Of a stretch of 64,000 bases of DNA, positions 49,724 to 57,689 are shown one piece after another (the stretch's first letter is position 1; every line of letters begins with the position of its first letter). The stretch is from Lentzea fradiae (GTDB lineage Bacteria > Actinomycetota > Actinomycetes > Mycobacteriales > Pseudonocardiaceae), in the NCBI RefSeq assembly GCF_900100955.1, contig NZ_FNCC01000002.1:62001-126000 (forward strand), read 5' to 3'. The translations under genes and the position numbers were made by a program. Below the pieces are notes generated by a model. That model saw only the letters and a list, made by a program, of their open reading frames with translations, was not told the origin of the DNA and made no database searches.

Positions 49724-50425
49724 ATGGTTGATCCATTCAACCGCGCCCTCTGCATGACCGCGGACGCGGAAGGCTACGGAAGGCGCAGCGACCCGGAGAA
49801 GGCCGTCGTCCAGGAACAGCTGTCCGAGGTGCTGGGCAGGGCCGCGGAGCAGGCGGGGCTCGCCAGGGACACCTGGCAGCGCCAGCCCAAGGGCGACGAG
49901 GAGCTCGCGGTCATCCCGTCCGCCGAGTTCGAGCCCGCCGTCGTCGACCCGTTCATCGCCGCCCTCGACCGGGAGCTGTCCGTCGTCAACCTCGGTGTCC
50001 CGCCGAGCAGGCGCCTGCGGCTGCGCGTCGCGCTGCACCACGGCGTCGTCCACCCCGCCGCCCTCGGGTTCGGCGGCCAAGGCGTCGTGCACGTGTGCCG
50101 GCTCGTCAACGGTGCCGCGGTGAAACAGGCGCTGACCGCCGCACCGGACTCGAACCTCGCCGTCGTCCTCTCGCCCGAGGTGTTCGACCACGTCGTGCGG
50201 CAGGGCCACACCTCGTTGTCCCCCAAGGACTTCCGCGAGATCGACGTGACCAACAAGGAGATCACCGCCAAGGGCTGGCTGCGCGTGCCCGGTTCCGACG
50301 TGCACGCGCTCGACCTCGGACAGCCGCGTGCCGCGAAGCCCGCACCCGCGGGCCGGGTGGCGCACATCGAGTTCCACGACGTCGTCAACGCGGAGCACGC
50401 GACGTTCGGGTTCAGGGAGGGCTGA
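49724..50425 (+). CDS. free-standing class III nucleotidyl-cyclase-like protein
   Basis: This is a 233-residue protein built on the adenylate/guanylate cyclase homology fold. Landmarks are CMTADAEGYGRRSD (first metal-binding Asp), QPKGDEELAVIP (GD turn with second metal Asp), RLRVALHHGVVHPAALGFGGQG and VVHVCRLVNGA (the R-x-G-x-H-x-G and VNxxxRL regions, with the usual Asn replaced by His). Both metal Asp positions are kept, so activity is possible. There is no membrane or sensory domain. A ribosome site AAAGGAAG precedes the ATG. It lies 4 bases from the STAND-like gene. Actinobacterial relatives of this type are common beside conflict-type NTPases. Confidence 0.75.
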   Translation: MVDPFNRALCMTADAEGYGRRSDPEKAVVQEQLSEVLGRAAEQAGLARDTWQRQPKGDEELAVIPSAEFEPAVVDPFIAALDRELSVVNLGVPPSRRLRLRVALHHGVVHPAALGFGGQGVVHVCRLVNGAAVKQALTAAPDSNLAVVLSPEVFDHVVRQGHTSLSPKDFREIDVTNKEITAKGWLRVPGSDVHALDLGQPRAAKPAPAGRVAHIEFHDVVNAEHATFGFREG

Positions 50426-50429
50426 CCGC

Positions 50430-52511
50430 GTGGACCCGGACAACGAGACCGGCGAGGTCCCGGCCGCGGCGCCCGGCGAGGCGCCCGACGCCCACCGGCA
50501 GGAGGACGTCGCCGAGCCGCTGGTGGACGACCAGGAGGACGAGGACCTCGACGAGGCGTCCGCCGCCGAACGGTCGCGCGGCAACCAGGTCATCAACAAC
50601 TTCTACGCGGAGGTCGACGCGGCCAACGCCAGGTTCGGCGTGTCCGTCTCGGCCTCCACCCGGCGCGCGACCGGTCCGATCAGCAGGGCCGAGATCGACG
50701 CCGTCCGGCAGGACTACGTCCGCCCCGGCTGCTTCGACGAGTTCGAACGGCTGCTGCGGGCCGAGCACCTCGCCGTGGCGGTGGGCGTGGACGGCATCGG
50801 CAAGCGGACAGGGGCGATCGCCGGGCTCTGCTCGGTGCTGCCGGAGGGGAGCCCCGTCGTGGCGCTCGCTCCGTCCAGCGACTTCGCGGAGCTGCGCATC
50901 GCACCCGGCCGCGGCTACCTGATGGCCGACCGGCTGGACAGCGGAGCCGCGTCCGTCCAGCAGCGGTTCGAGATCGAGCGCGTCCAGGCCGAACTGGCGC
51001 GCAACGGCTCGTACATGGTGATCACGCTCGGGTCGCCGGGCGCGTTGCGCAGGCACCTGCGCCGGTTCGTCGTCGACTGGCAGCCGCCGGACTCGGAGCT
51101 GTTGTTCGACAGGTACTTCGGCGACGTCCCGGACGGCGACGCCGACCTCGCCCTGGTGCGCAAGCGCATCGCGGACCAGCCTCCGCGCACGGTCGTGGCG
51201 GTGGCCGGAACGGCCGCGCGGCAAGGCGGAGCCGCGGCTCTCGCCGAGCTGACCAGCTCGTCGGCCCAGATGGTGCGGGACTGGTTCGACGAGGACCGGC
51301 GCACGTTGAGCGAGGTGCTCTCGGCCGCCGCGGCGCTGTTCGCCTACGGCGTGCCGGTGCGGAAGTTCGAGGTGCTGCTGGAGCGGCTGCTCGAGCTCGG
51401 CGCGTCCGGCGGGAACGAGATGGTCGGGCCGCAGATGCGCGCGCTCGACAGCCCGCCGCCGCAGCGCCGGGTCGACTGGGCCAACGACGGGACGCTCTTC
51501 ACCGTCACCCGCGACCTGTCGGCGGAGTTCGGCGACCCCGGCCGGGAACGCCGGATCGTCTTCCGCTTTCCGAACCACCGCGAGCACGTCGCCGCCGAAC
51601 TGGCCGAACGGTTCGGCATCGAGGTGTGGGCGCCCGTGCGGACGTGGGCCCACGAGGTGGTCAAGACGCCGGTGTCCGAAGTGCACCTCCAGCTCGCACT
51701 GGGCTTGGCGCTGCTCGGCCGCGACTCGTGGGGAGAGGTCGAGGAGTCGTTCCTCATGCCGTGGTCCAACGGCACCGGCCCGGAACGCGTCGCCACCGCG
51801 TACGTGCTGTCGTGGATGTGCATCGACGACTCGCTGGCACCCGTCGCGCTCGACCTCGTCCTGAGGTGGGTGCGCGACAGCCGGATCAAACGGCGCACCA
51901 CCGCCGCCAACGCCCTCGGCGGCGCGCTCGGCATCCGCTACCAGCTGCCCGCGCTGACGTGGCTGTGGCACCTCGCGTCCCGCGGCGGCATCGAGAGCAG
52001 GGTGGCTCGGCAGTCCATCGCGGCGTTGTTCTGCGCGAACGCGGGCGACGGCGCGGACGCGGGCAGCCTGCTGCGGTTCGTCCAGCGCGGACTGGACACG
52101 GCGGTCGACGACGGCCGCCCGATGCCGGCGCTCGACACCGTCGTCGCGGTGCTCGGCGCCACCCGTCCCGACTCCGGCGAGACCGCGATGGCCGGTGTGC
52201 TGCGCGAGCAGCCGCAGAACCTGCGGGTGGTCGGGGAGCTCTGGGCGGAGACAGTGCGCAGCGCGCGCCATCGGGGGAGGGGGATCGACGCGCTGCGCCG
52301 CACGCTCACCGCACTCGGCGAGGACGAGGTCGCGAAGACCGTGATCGTCCGGCTCGGCGAGGTGGTGCGCGTCTGCCTGACCGACACGGAGACCGAGATC
52401 CTGCGCCGTTCGCTCGGCCAGGAGCTCGGCGGTCCCGCCGGTGGCGCGGGCATCGCCGAGCAGATCGTCTCCGCGCTGCTCGCCACCTTCGCAACCGGAT
52501 CCGACTGGTAG
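50430..52511 (+). CDS. large P-loop (STAND-like) NTPase, predicted conflict-system core
   Basis: This is a 693-residue protein. The first 50 residues are acidic and disordered. A short motif GNQVINNFYAEVDAANARFGV is followed by a linker (RRATGPISRAEIDAVRQDYV). The P-loop domain has Walker A GVDGIGKRTGA (Arg in place of the first Ser/Thr, Thr next). Helical repeats fill the C-terminal half (LSAAAALFAYGVPVRKFEVLLERLL, LALGLALLGRDSWGEVEE). The GNxxxNxF motif plus a GxGKRTGA P-loop recurs in actinobacterial NTPases predicted to be conflict-system regulators. The GTG start has GGGAGG 9 bases upstream, and the gene is coupled to the cyclase-like gene. Nucleotide use is not proven. Confidence 0.72.
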   Translation: MDPDNETGEVPAAAPGEAPDAHRQEDVAEPLVDDQEDEDLDEASAAERSRGNQVINNFYAEVDAANARFGVSVSASTRRATGPISRAEIDAVRQDYVRPGCFDEFERLLRAEHLAVAVGVDGIGKRTGAIAGLCSVLPEGSPVVALAPSSDFAELRIAPGRGYLMADRLDSGAASVQQRFEIERVQAELARNGSYMVITLGSPGALRRHLRRFVVDWQPPDSELLFDRYFGDVPDGDADLALVRKRIADQPPRTVVAVAGTAARQGGAAALAELTSSSAQMVRDWFDEDRRTLSEVLSAAAALFAYGVPVRKFEVLLERLLELGASGGNEMVGPQMRALDSPPPQRRVDWANDGTLFTVTRDLSAEFGDPGRERRIVFRFPNHREHVAAELAERFGIEVWAPVRTWAHEVVKTPVSEVHLQLALGLALLGRDSWGEVEESFLMPWSNGTGPERVATAYVLSWMCIDDSLAPVALDLVLRWVRDSRIKRRTTAANALGGALGIRYQLPALTWLWHLASRGGIESRVARQSIAALFCANAGDGADAGSLLRFVQRGLDTAVDDGRPMPALDTVVAVLGATRPDSGETAMAGVLREQPQNLRVVGELWAETVRSARHRGRGIDALRRTLTALGEDEVAKTVIVRLGEVVRVCLTDTETEILRRSLGQELGGPAGGAGIAEQIVSALLATFATGSDW

Positions 52512-52527
52512 GGGGAGAACACCACCG

Positions 52528-53508
52528 ATGACGCACAACGACAACTACCCGGTCTGCGAGGAGCGGACCCTGCCCGCGGTGAAGCGGCGGGTGTTCACCA
52601 AGCGCAGGGACGTCTCCGAGCTGCCGCCGCAGAACCCCGGCACGGTGCTCGTGTTCGAGGTCGGCGGCCGCTACGAGGCGTTCAGCGAGCGCCGCCACCT
52701 CACCGGCGCGGAGGAGGCGGTGATCGACGCGGTCACCGTGAGCGTCGTCGACGTCCGCGCCAGGCTCGTCGACGTCGAGCTGGCGATCCCGTCCGCCAAC
52801 CCCGGCAACGACTTCCTGGTGCACGTCCGGTTCGGCTGCACCGTCACCGACGCCGAGGTGGTCGTGGCCAGCCGCCTGACGAACGCCGCCCACGTGCTGC
52901 GCGAGTACCTGCGCCGCGACCGTCCACTCGTGGAACTGGGCTGCGACTACCGCATCGACGAGCTGAACGAGGTGCGCAAGCTGGTGAACGCGCGGGTCAC
53001 CGCGTACTGCCGGCTGGAACAGCCCAGGGTTCCCGGCCTCGCCGTAGAACTGTCCACAGTGGAGGTTCTGACGCCCGGCGAGCTGCGCACGCACGGCGGC
53101 AGGATGCAGGAGGAGGCGTGGGAGCAGCAGTACACGACGCTGAAGCTCAGCGGGCAGAGGGGATCCGCCGAGTTCCTGCGCGACATGATCAGCCAGGGCC
53201 CGGAGATGGCGGACGCCATGGCGTTGAGCCGCGGCGAGATCACCGCCGCGCAGATCGCCGCGCAGAAGCGTGCCGACACGGAGCTGGAAGTGCAGAACGC
53301 CCTGCGGGTGCTGTCGCTGCTGGGAAACGCGGACGGGCTGAACCACATCGGCTACGACCCGGCCCACCTGATCGACAAGATCACCCAGGCCAAGCTCGGC
53401 GTGCAGCCGGCTCCCCAGATCGCACCGGCGGGCCGCAGGCGTGCGGTCACGGCGGGCCAGAACGACGACAAGCCGGGATTCGCACCGAATGAGGACGACC
53501 TTGCCTGA
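52528..53508 (+). CDS. SPFH/band-7-like protein
   Basis: This is a 326-residue cytosolic protein. A beta-rich region (about 45-150; VTVSVVDVRARLVDVELAI, FLVHVRFGCTVTDAEVVV) and the helical region after it (REYLRRDRPLVELGCDYRIDELNEVRKLVNARV) resemble the SPFH (stomatin/flotillin-type) domain. A coiled helical tail with ITAAQIAAQKRADTELEVQNA follows. It has no N-terminal membrane helix and may scaffold onto the membrane with the next gene's product. It is 16 bases from the NTPase gene, and its end overlaps the DUF4407 gene. Confidence 0.65.
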   Translation: MTHNDNYPVCEERTLPAVKRRVFTKRRDVSELPPQNPGTVLVFEVGGRYEAFSERRHLTGAEEAVIDAVTVSVVDVRARLVDVELAIPSANPGNDFLVHVRFGCTVTDAEVVVASRLTNAAHVLREYLRRDRPLVELGCDYRIDELNEVRKLVNARVTAYCRLEQPRVPGLAVELSTVEVLTPGELRTHGGRMQEEAWEQQYTTLKLSGQRGSAEFLRDMISQGPEMADAMALSRGEITAAQIAAQKRADTELEVQNALRVLSLLGNADGLNHIGYDPAHLIDKITQAKLGVQPAPQIAPAGRRRAVTAGQNDDKPGFAPNEDDLA

Positions 53509-54832
53509 CCTGACGAAGCTCCGGCCGCTCCCCCGCGACCTGGACCTCGGTCGCAAGCTGCGCACGTTCGCGGGCGTGGACGAGAAGGTCCTCGCCACCG
53601 TGCCGCACGAACGCGCCCGCTACACCGGCGTGGGCGGAGCGGTCCTCGGCACCGCCACGATCGCCACCGCCTCGTTCGGCCTGGCCCTGGCGCAGATCTT
53701 CGACGGCTGGAGCATCGCCCTCCTGCTGCCGATGCTCCTGTGGGGCCTGTTCGTGCTGAACCTCGACCGCTGGCTGGTGTCGAGCTCGACCGGCTCGAAG
53801 TGGACGAGAAGGGCGTGGCTGCTCGTGCCGAGGCTCGTGCTCGCCTGCTTCTTCGGCGTGATCATCGCCGAGCCGCTGGTCCTCGGCATCTTCGGCAAGG
53901 CCATCGAACAGCACGTGCAGGAAGGCCGCCGAGCCGAGATCGAGGCGTTCGAGAAGCGCCTGGCCGGCTGCAACCCCACCAGCGGCGCCGCCCCGACGAC
54001 CGGCTGCACCGAGGCCGACAAGATCCGCACCGGCACCACCCCGGCAAGCCTCGAACAGGAACTGGCCAACCGCCGCGAGGACGCCGCCGCCCTGGAAGCC
54101 ACCATCAGACGCGACACCGAAGAACACGGAAAACTGGAAGACCTCGCCCGCCGCGAGTGCGCAGGAGTAGGCGGCGACGGCCTCACCGGCGTGGCAGGCG
54201 CCGGCCCCGAGTGCCTCAGACTCCGCAAACAGGCCGACGACTACGCCGCCGCCCACCCGATCGCCCCGAACAAGGCGAAGCTCGACGACCTCACCACCCG
54301 CATCTCCGACCTGGAGCAGAACACCGGCACCGCGAAAGCGGACCACGACAAGGCGATCGCCGCCGAGATCCGCACCCGCGTCCAAGCCAAGCACGACACC
54401 TACAACGGCATCGGCCTGCTGGAACGCTTCAAAGCACTGGACGAACTGGTGGCAGGCAACGCCTTCCTCCTCGCCGCCCTGTGGGCAGTCCGCCTGTTCC
54501 TGATCGTCATCGACTGCCTGCCCGTGCTCGTGAAGATCTTCGGCGGCGTCACCGCCTACGAACGCATCGTCGAAACCCACCTCACCAGCGCGGTGAAGAG
54601 CGAGAACGAGGAACTGCGCGTCGAAGAGGCCCGCAGGTCGAGCAGCTGGCGCATCCAGCTCCGCGAGATCGAGATCGCCGAACGCAAGCGCATGGCCGAG
54701 ATCGACCTGGAGCTCCGCGAACACCAGGTGGCCACCAACCGCAAGTCGGAGTCCGCTGTGGACGAACTCGCCGCCCTGCTGCTGCGGGAGGCCGAGGAGA
54801 AGACGGTGGTGAACGAACGCCTCGCGGCGTGA
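53489..54832 (+). CDS. DUF4407 membrane protein
   Basis: This is a 447-residue protein with four membrane helices: two close together near the N-terminus (VGGAVLGTATIATASFGLALA and WSIALLLPMLLWGLFVLN), one at WLLVPRLVLACFFGVIIAEPLVLGIF, and one at NAFLLAALWAVRLFLIVIDCLPVLVKIF. Between the third and fourth lies a large extracytoplasmic coiled region with several Cys (GCNPTSGA, ARRECAGVG), and a cytosolic C-terminal coiled coil follows. DUF4407 genes are found in predicted conflict systems. The ATG at 53489 overlaps the SPFH gene; a TTG at 53501 with GAGGA upstream is the alternative. It is the last gene of the operon. Confidence 0.8.
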   Translation: MRTTLPDLTKLRPLPRDLDLGRKLRTFAGVDEKVLATVPHERARYTGVGGAVLGTATIATASFGLALAQIFDGWSIALLLPMLLWGLFVLNLDRWLVSSSTGSKWTRRAWLLVPRLVLACFFGVIIAEPLVLGIFGKAIEQHVQEGRRAEIEAFEKRLAGCNPTSGAAPTTGCTEADKIRTGTTPASLEQELANRREDAAALEATIRRDTEEHGKLEDLARRECAGVGGDGLTGVAGAGPECLRLRKQADDYAAAHPIAPNKAKLDDLTTRISDLEQNTGTAKADHDKAIAAEIRTRVQAKHDTYNGIGLLERFKALDELVAGNAFLLAALWAVRLFLIVIDCLPVLVKIFGGVTAYERIVETHLTSAVKSENEELRVEEARRSSSWRIQLREIEIAERKRMAEIDLELREHQVATNRKSESAVDELAALLLREAEEKTVVNERLAA

Positions 54833-54833
54833 C
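54804..54833 (+). repeat. direct repeat, copy 1 (3' end of the DUF4407 gene)
   Basis: The last 9 codons of the DUF4407 gene and its TGA (reading VVNERLAA stop) match 55568-55597 at 28 of 30 bases. The two copies flank the Uma2 gene. Confidence 0.8.
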
Positions 54834-54839
54834 ACGTAT

Positions 54840-54868
54840 GGGCCCCGGCTGAGCATCAGCCGGGGCCC
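54840..54868 (+). terminator. intrinsic terminator after the DUF4407 operon
   Basis: A perfect 13-bp stem (GGGCCCCGGCTGA 54840-54852, TCAGCCGGGGCCC 54856-54868) with a 3-base loop starts 7 bases after the operon's stop codon. It has no T-run and can act on both strands, also ending the Uma2 gene. Confidence 0.75.
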
Positions 54869-54874
54869 ACGGCG

Positions 54875-55462
54875 TCAGGGAACCAGCGAGGCCAAGTCGA
54901 CGGAGACTTCGACGGGCCCTTGGACCACAACGCGGCCGGCACCATCACCGGTCGGCATGGGCGTTCGTTCCCGGTATGTGCCGCCTACCAGTTCGAAGGC
55001 GCGCAACGTGGCGGCTCGACGGCCTGCGTGCATGTCGACGGTCCACAGGTAAGGCACACCGGCGATGGCGTACCCGGCCACCTTGGTCTCTCTTTCATGC
55101 ACGTTGTTGCCTGGAGACCAGATCTCAACGGCGAGCACCAATGCCGACGCGGGGAAGCTCGTTGTCGTGGGCAGCGTGTTGAGCAAAGCAACGTCAGGGA
55201 TCAACGCGGTGCGGATAGCAGTCGAGATCTCAATACCCACACCCGTGACGGCATGCAGCCTGTCGTTGCCTTCCACCGCTTGCCACAGAGCGCGGTAGAG
55301 AGCTCCCAGCGCGTACTGATGTGGGCCGCCTGGTGGCGGCGACTCGTGGTAGTAACCCCAGATCAGCTCAAGTTGGGACCCGTCGTCGGGGTGATCGGCA
55401 GAACGCCACTCGTCGACGGTGGTCGGGCCGATGGGGTGTGCGAGATCGGTAACCGCGGTCAC
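54875..55462 (-). CDS. Uma2 family (PD-(D/E)XK) endonuclease-like protein
   Basis: This is a 195-residue Uma2/DUF820 protein. Landmarks are LELIWGYYHESPPPGGPHQYALGAL (key residues GGPHQ), IPDVALLNTLP, and VLAVEIWSPGNNVHERETKVAGYAIAGVPYLWTVD (D...E-x-W-S-P...K, the nuclease core). The fold is restriction-endonuclease-like; the role is unknown, and such genes are numerous in actinobacteria. The GTG start follows GCGAG. It lies between two copies of the DUF4407 gene's 3' end, which points to insertion. Confidence 0.82.
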   Translation of the reverse strand: MTAVTDLAHPIGPTTVDEWRSADHPDDGSQLELIWGYYHESPPPGGPHQYALGALYRALWQAVEGNDRLHAVTGVGIEISTAIRTALIPDVALLNTLPTTTSFPASALVLAVEIWSPGNNVHERETKVAGYAIAGVPYLWTVDMHAGRRAATLRAFELVGGTYRERTPMPTGDGAGRVVVQGPVEVSVDLASLVP

Positions 55463-55567
55463 CTCGCTTCCGGTTCGTCGTTGGTCACCACTATCCCCTG
55501 CTTACGCCTGAGCAGTGCGAATGCGAGTGTCGCCGAGCTGAAGACCAACAGAGGGCGCTGCTCAAGG

Positions 55568-55597
55568 CGGTGGTGGACGAACGCGTCGCGGCGTGAC
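55568..55597 (+). repeat. direct repeat, copy 2 (orphan 3' end of a DUF4407-like gene)
   Basis: Reads ALLKAVVDERVAA then TGA in the frame that corresponds to the DUF4407 C-terminus (ALLLREAEEK-TVVNERLAA). Only the 3' end of the gene is present, and it is not preceded by a start. Confidence 0.7.
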
Positions 55598-55653
55598 GGC
55601 CCGCTTCGTCCGGCTACTCTGGAACGAGACCTCCAGGCGAACGAGGTGCGGCC

Positions 55654-56838
55654 GTGACCGACGAACCCTCCGCGAACGACATCGGCCGCCGCCTCCGCCA
55701 GATCCGGCACGCGCGGGGGAAGTCGCTCGCGGTCGTCGCCGGCCTCGCGGGCATCTCCACCTCCTACCTGTCACGCCTGGAGTCCGGCGCACGGGCGTTG
55801 GACCGCCGCTCGTTGATCGTGAACCTCGCGAACGCCCTGGAAGTGGCCCCGAGCGAGATCTCCGGCGCAGGGCTGGTGTCACCCGGCCGGTTGGCAGAAG
55901 ACCGATCGCTGAACGAGGTCAGGCTGGCGCTCGCCGCAGCCGGCATGCACGACCCGCGTGGCGAGATCGTGCCCGTCGAGATGCTGTCGAGCCGTGCGAC
56001 CGCGTTGCTGGACGCACAACGAGACTGCAGGCTCGAATTGGTCGGCGCCGAACTACCGCTCCTGATCCGGGACCTGCACGCAACCCTGGAAGCCGGACAC
56101 GACGTGTCCCGTCTGCTCGCCTTGGTCCACGTCCAAGGCACCCAGGCGTGGTTGACGGACATCGGCGCCAACCCGGATCTCGCGTGGCAAGCCGTCACCC
56201 TCGCGCAGCAGGCGGCTGCACGGGCAGACGATCCGTTCTCCCACGCGGTGAGCGCGTTCGGCACGGCCTTCGGCCTCATGGCCGTCGGCGCGTTCGACCT
56301 GGCGTCCCAGGCGCTGTCAGCCCCAGCCGTGGGAACGAAGACGAAGGAAGCTGCGGAAGTCACCGGAATGCTCGCCCTGACGTCTTCGCTCACCGCCGCT
56401 GCCAGCGGAAACCGCGCCGAACAGCAAGCGGCACTCGACCACGCAGCCGATCTGGCCCGCCACACCGGCGAAGGAAACACCCTGTGGTTCGGCTTCGGCC
56501 CAGGCAACGTCGGTGTCTGGCGGATGTCCGTGGCACTCGAAGCAGGCGACCACGCCACAGCCGCCCGGATCGCAACCACCGTGACGCCGGAAACCCTGCC
56601 GTCGGCAACCAGACGCGCGACCTACTGGCGTGAGTACGGCCGCGCACTGGCACATCTGCCGCGAAGGTTCGAGGAAGCGGTCGCGGCGTTGCGCCGAGCT
56701 GAACAGATCTCACCGGCACACGTGCAACGGCACCCGTTCATGCGCTCGGTCCTCGCGGAACTGCTGACGAAGGCGAAGCGGGACAGCGCGGGCCGGGAAC
56801 TACGAGGGATGGCGCACCGCGCCGGCTTGGTCGTGTAA
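55654..56838 (+). CDS. XRE family regulator with helical repeat domain
   Basis: This is a 394-residue protein. A classical N-terminal XRE HTH (IGRRLRQIRHARGKSLAVVAGLAGISTSYLSRLESG, key residues ISTSYLSRLE) is followed by a long TPR-like helical domain (AAEVTGMLALTSSLTAAASGNRAEQQAALDHAADLAR). This architecture is frequent in actinobacteria near small effector genes. The GTG start lies 56 bases past the orphan repeat copy, so the gene may belong to the original chromosome rather than the cassette. It is 65 bases from the frameshifted gene downstream. Confidence 0.85.
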   Translation: MTDEPSANDIGRRLRQIRHARGKSLAVVAGLAGISTSYLSRLESGARALDRRSLIVNLANALEVAPSEISGAGLVSPGRLAEDRSLNEVRLALAAAGMHDPRGEIVPVEMLSSRATALLDAQRDCRLELVGAELPLLIRDLHATLEAGHDVSRLLALVHVQGTQAWLTDIGANPDLAWQAVTLAQQAAARADDPFSHAVSAFGTAFGLMAVGAFDLASQALSAPAVGTKTKEAAEVTGMLALTSSLTAAASGNRAEQQAALDHAADLARHTGEGNTLWFGFGPGNVGVWRMSVALEAGDHATAARIATTVTPETLPSATRRATYWREYGRALAHLPRRFEEAVAALRRAEQISPAHVQRHPFMRSVLAELLTKAKRDSAGRELRGMAHRAGLVV

Positions 56839-56903
56839 CTCGACCAGGTGACCTTGCCTCCCAGGCACAACACCAGGTCAGCCCGTTCCTAGCGTTCCGG
56901 AAC

Positions 56904-57687
56904 ATGATCTCTGTCGTCGCGCCGTTCATCACCGCGTGGAGCACGGAACAAGACTTGCCGTGCCGGCTGGTGGAACACCCCGGTCGAGGTGTGGCTTATG
57001 CCGATGAGGTGGTGACCGACCGGGATGCGCACGGCGTCCTCTGGCGCCAGACCTCGACCCGCAGAGGCGAAGGGCGCCCCGAGTTCGGCCGAGTCCATCC
57101 GGCGTGGCAACGGCAGGCTATGGAGCTGTTGTTGTGCCAGGTGTGCGGCGGTCCCGCAGACCGCGATGACGAGGGTGTTCTGTGGCTGCTGCGAGACCAT
57201 CGCGACGACTGGCGTCACTGGCCGGAAGGCATGGGCTCGACCGGAACCGCCCATCTGCCTGCCCTGCGCCGTGGTGTCCGTCCGTCTTTGTCCCGCACTG
57301 CGGCGCGGCGCTGTCGCTATTCGCGCTCGTGAGTTTCCGATCGCTGGTGTCCGAGGTGTGCTTTATCGACGAGGTCCACTGGCACCGGTTGCGGCTGGGA
57401 TCGTGACCGTGCCGTACGACGACCCTGCGGTGCGGTGGGTGCTGGCTTCGGCCTTGGTCCGCGAGCTGCGTGGTTGCGGTGTTGTGCGGTCGGAGGAACT
57501 CCAAGCGGACACGCGTGGTGACGGCAAAGACGAGGGCTCAGGTTGTGTGACCTGGGCCCTCGTCGTGGAGCGGGTGACGGGAATCGAACCCGCCTCTGCT
57601 GCTTGGAAACCCGTTTCAGCGCGCAAGGCGTATGCCTCACCCTGCGATCGGGCGGAGTCAAGGATGACCGTGACGTATACCTGTTGA
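56904..57687 (+). pseudogene. frameshifted conserved actinobacterial gene
   Basis: The 5' frame (ATG 56904) begins VVAPFITAWSTEQDLPCRLV and contains the CQVCGGPAD pair and LLRDHRDDWRHWPEGM. Homologous sequence then continues one base out of frame, with PICLPCAVVSVRLCPALRRG and YDDPAVRWVLASALVRELRGC. The shift lies at about 57236-57250, and the first frame would stop at 57332. The normal stop of the second frame is not reached before the duplicated tRNA segment at 57522; reading continues to 57687. The two CxxC pairs suggest a zinc site. It is either a real pseudogene or a sequence error at one base. Confidence 0.7.
57522..57609 (-). repeat. attachment-site-like copy of tRNA-Gly 3' half and its terminator
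   Basis: This segment repeats the tRNA-Gly gene's 3' half (T-arm, acceptor 3' strand, CCA) and the terminator hairpin beyond it, present intact at 60516-60601. The hairpin arms are GACGAGGGCTCAGGT (57529-57543) and ACCTGGGCCCTCGTC (57550-57564). Identity is nearly complete up to 57597, fades to 9 of 12 across the anticodon arm, and then ends. This is the pattern left when an element integrates into a tRNA gene. Confidence 0.75.
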
Positions 57688-57689
57688 CC

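Noticed and set aside
50412-52544. Long minus-strand open frame antisense to the STAND-like gene
   Set aside because: A composition artefact; the plus-strand gene is coupled on both sides to other genes.
55459-55710. A short minus-strand frame between the Uma2 and XRE genes
   Set aside because: It overlaps the orphan repeat and the XRE start, has no ribosome site and shows no domain.
57597-57675. A second complete tRNA gene at the left repeat
   Set aside because: Only the T-arm and acceptor 3' strand fold properly. No anticodon arm with a U at position 33 pairs; the 5' half is unrelated to tRNA-Gly.
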